A stretch of 7,728 bases of DNA from Candidatus Omnitrophota bacterium (lineage in GTDB: Bacteria; Omnitrophota; Gorgyraeia; Gygaellales; Profunditerraquicolaceae): NCBI GenBank assembly GCA_028717055.1, contig JAQUOO010000057.1:1-7728 (forward strand), in the 5' to 3' direction. Positions within the stretch are counted from its first letter, which is position 1. Each line of letters starts with the position of its first letter. The translations under genes were made by a program, and so were the position numbers. Below are positions 5,829-7,728 of the stretch, one piece after another. The notes under the pieces are model-generated. The model did not search any database, was not told where the DNA came from, and saw only the letters and a program-made list of their open reading frames with translations.

Positions 5829-7728
5829 AGCTTGTAGGTCTTCCTTAAATTGAATTCTTCTTTCTTGCCGTTATTCCACTGGTTAACCGGCCTTAGATAA
5901 CCGACAATCCTAGAATAAACCTCACACTCTTTGCCGCACTTCGGGCACTTTTCTACCTTCCCCGGCAAATATCCACACCCTGGGCAGACGCTAAAGGTAG
6001 GCGTAATCGAGAAATAAGGCAGTTTGTAATTAACACATACTTTCTTAATCAAGCTTTTTAGCGCGGCCTGATCTTTAATTTCCTCACCAACGTAAAGGTG
6101 GACGACGGTGCCTCCGGTATACTTAGTCTGAATTTCATCCTGCAATTCAAGCATTTCAAAAATATCATCGGTATAATTAACAGGCAGATACGTAGAATTC
6201 GTATAAAACGGATTCTTAACTTCATTAATCATTCCATAACCTGTTTGCATGTTTGGATATTTTACCTTATCTAACTGGGCAAGGCGGTATGAAGTTCCTT
6301 CTGCCGGAGTCGCTTCAAGGTTATAAAGATTGTTTGTTTCTTCCTGAAATCCCAAAAGCTTCTGCCGCATAAAATCCATAGTCCTTAATGTAAAAGCTCT
6401 GCCTTTTTCACTTGCGATATCATCCTTAAGGAGATTCAGGCACGCTTCATTCATCCCGACAACCCCAATGGTGGAAAAATGATTCTTCCAATATTTTCCT
6501 AACCTCTCCTTTACCTGCCTTAAGTAAAATCTCATATAAGGATAAAGGTTTTCTTCGGTAAAAGATTCCAGAGTTTTCCTTTTAATCTCCAAGCTCTCTT
6601 TGGCCAAATTCATAATTGCCCCGAGCTTCTCAAAGAAATCATGTTCATCATGAGAAATGAATCCCAGCCGCGGCATATTAATAGTAACTACACCGATTGA
6701 TCCGGTAAGAGGCGACGATCCAAACAACCCGCCTCCTCTGCGGCGTAACTCCCGATTATCTATCCTTAACCTGCAGCACATACTACGGGCATCCTCCGGA
6801 TTCATATCTGAATGGATAAAATTCGCAAAGTAAGGCAAGCCGTATTTTGCAGTCACTTTCCATAAAATATCCAGATTAGGATTATACCAGTCGAAATCCT
6901 TTGAGATATTGTAGGTAGGGATAGGAAAAGTAAATACTCTGCCTTTGGCGTCACCCTCAAGCATGACTTCTAGGAATGCCCGGTTAAACATATCCATTTC
7001 AGCCTTAAATTCCTTATAAGTAACATCCTGCATTTTCCCACCGATAATCACCCCCTGGTCGGCATAATACGAGGGTACAGTAAGGTCCATGGTTATATTG
7101 GTAAACGGTGTCTGGAAGCCTACGCGAGTAGGAACGTTTACGTTAAACAGAAACTCCTGCAGTGCCTGTTTTACCCCCTTATAATCCAGCCGGTCAAAAC
7201 GGATAAACGGCGCAAGTAATGTATCAAAGTTAGAAAATGCCTGGGCTCCGGCTGCCTCACCCTGGAGCGTATAAAAAAAGTTGGTTATCTGGCCTAATGC
7301 CGTACGCAGGTGCTTTGCCGGCTTAGACTCCACCTTACCGGATGCTCCCTGAAACCCCTCTAAAAGCAGATCATACAGATCCCAGCCCACGCAATAAGCG
7401 CTGATTATACCCAAATCATGGATATGAAAATCCCCTTCAAGATATGCATTCTTGATATCTTCAGGATATATCTTATTAAGCCAGTAGATTTTACTTACCT
7501 CTGAAGAAATATAGTTATTCAAGCCTTGCAGAGAAAACCCCATGTTGCTGTTTTCCTTAACTTGCCAATCGGATTTTGAAAGATACTGATCAACCAGGTC
7601 AACATTGAACTTCGAAGTTATCTGACGGACACCCTTGCGCTGCTCGCGGTAAAGGATATATGCCTTAGCAGTCTTCTTGTAAGGCGAAGCCAAAAGAATC
7701 TCCTCAACAATATCCTGTATCTGTTCTA
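5825..7728 (-). CDS. nrdD: Anaerobic (class III) ribonucleoside-triphosphate reductase, N-terminus cut by the right edge
   Basis: The enzyme reduces ribonucleoside triphosphates to deoxy forms without oxygen. The frame stays open to the window edge: the residues before the first possible TTG (7693) read EQIQDIVEEIL and continue into ASPYKKTAKAYILYREQ, the end of an ATP-cone. The true start is therefore outside and TTG is not a start. Counting from that TTG codon: YCVGW with Cys101 and SMCCRLR with Cys306/Cys307 are the expected active-site thiols. CPGCG (570-574) and CPKCG (583-587) form the zinc site. SRIVGYL carries the radical Gly598, near the C-terminus as expected. The CCRL form, rather than the MGCRSF of E. 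coli and T4 enzymes, suggests the redoxin-dependent rather than the formate-dependent subgroup (inference). It overlaps nrdG by 4 bases. Confidence 0.97.
   Translation of the reverse strand, partial: EQIQDIVEEILLASPYKKTAKAYILYREQRKGVRQITSKFNVDLVDQYLSKSDWQVKENSNMGFSLQGLNNYISSEVSKIYWLNKIYPEDIKNAYLEGDFHIHDLGIISAYCVGWDLYDLLLEGFQGASGKVESKPAKHLRTALGQITNFFYTLQGEAAGAQAFSNFDTLLAPFIRFDRLDYKGVKQALQEFLFNVNVPTRVGFQTPFTNITMDLTVPSYYADQGVIIGGKMQDVTYKEFKAEMDMFNRAFLEVMLEGDAKGRVFTFPIPTYNISKDFDWYNPNLDILWKVTAKYGLPYFANFIHSDMNPEDARSMCCRLRIDNRELRRRGGGLFGSSPLTGSIGVVTINMPRLGFISHDEHDFFEKLGAIMNLAKESLEIKRKTLESFTEENLYPYMRFYLRQVKERLGKYWKNHFSTIGVVGMNEACLNLLKDDIASEKGRAFTLRTMDFMRQKLLGFQEETNNLYNLEATPAEGTSYRLAQLDKVKYPNMQTGYGMINEVKNPFYTNSTYLPVNYTDDIFEMLELQDEIQTKYTGGTVVHLYVGEEIKDQAALKSLIKKVCVNYKLPYFSITPTFSVCPGCGYLPGKVEKCPKCGKECEVYSRIVGYLRPVNQWNNGKKEEFNLRKTYKL

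Noticed and set aside
7691..7693. TTG start for nrdD
   Set aside because: The frame continues upstream to the window edge with conserved ATP-cone residues, so the start is outside.

Overview
All genes in this window read on the minus strand, so the text below goes from the right edge to the left. The GC content is moderate. The gene content suggests an uncultivated, anaerobic or facultative diderm bacterium: an oxygen-sensitive ribonucleotide reductase, a TonB-family envelope protein and a secreted protein with a TTYYPSPYGVY motif. I associate that motif, and TonB-like proteins of this style, with Omnitrophota (OP3) or a relative. This is recollection, not a database result.

Right part (5244-7728): nrdD, class III anaerobic ribonucleotide reductase, is cut by the window edge. 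nrdG, its radical-SAM activase, overlaps it by 4 bases. Middle part (881-5197): a single-pass TonB-family protein, an ECF-type sigma factor, a soluble zinc-finger anti-sigma-like protein with a C-terminal beta-sandwich, and a 740-residue CHAT (caspase-like) protease with one membrane segment and about eight TPRs. The last three genes are closely spaced (38 and 5 bases) and look like one signalling unit. The CHAT protease may cleave or unseat the anti-sigma protein to release the sigma factor. The logic resembles the Csx29/Csx30/RpoE module of type III-E CRISPR, but there is no CRISPR here.

Left part (1-895) has few long reading frames but is dense in regulation. A strong promoter overlaps the end of the CHAT gene. 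It is followed by a well-conserved class I cyclic di-GMP riboswitch, an intrinsic terminator, an unidentified structured leader, and a 34-codon basic small gene with an excellent ribosome binding site. Two further promoter candidates and a perfect 10-bp inverted repeat follow. The last gene runs off the left edge. It has a perfect Shine-Dalgarno and ATG, but a (CT)15 tract between the start and the signal peptide puts the rest out of frame. This is the hallmark of a phase-variable gene. As read it is OFF; 13 or 16 repeat units would turn it ON. The standard ORF view misses this gene because the tract separates its start from its body.

The most notable points are the phase-variable secreted protein placed behind c-di-GMP-responsive RNA, and the sigma/anti-sigma/membrane-CHAT-TPR operon.
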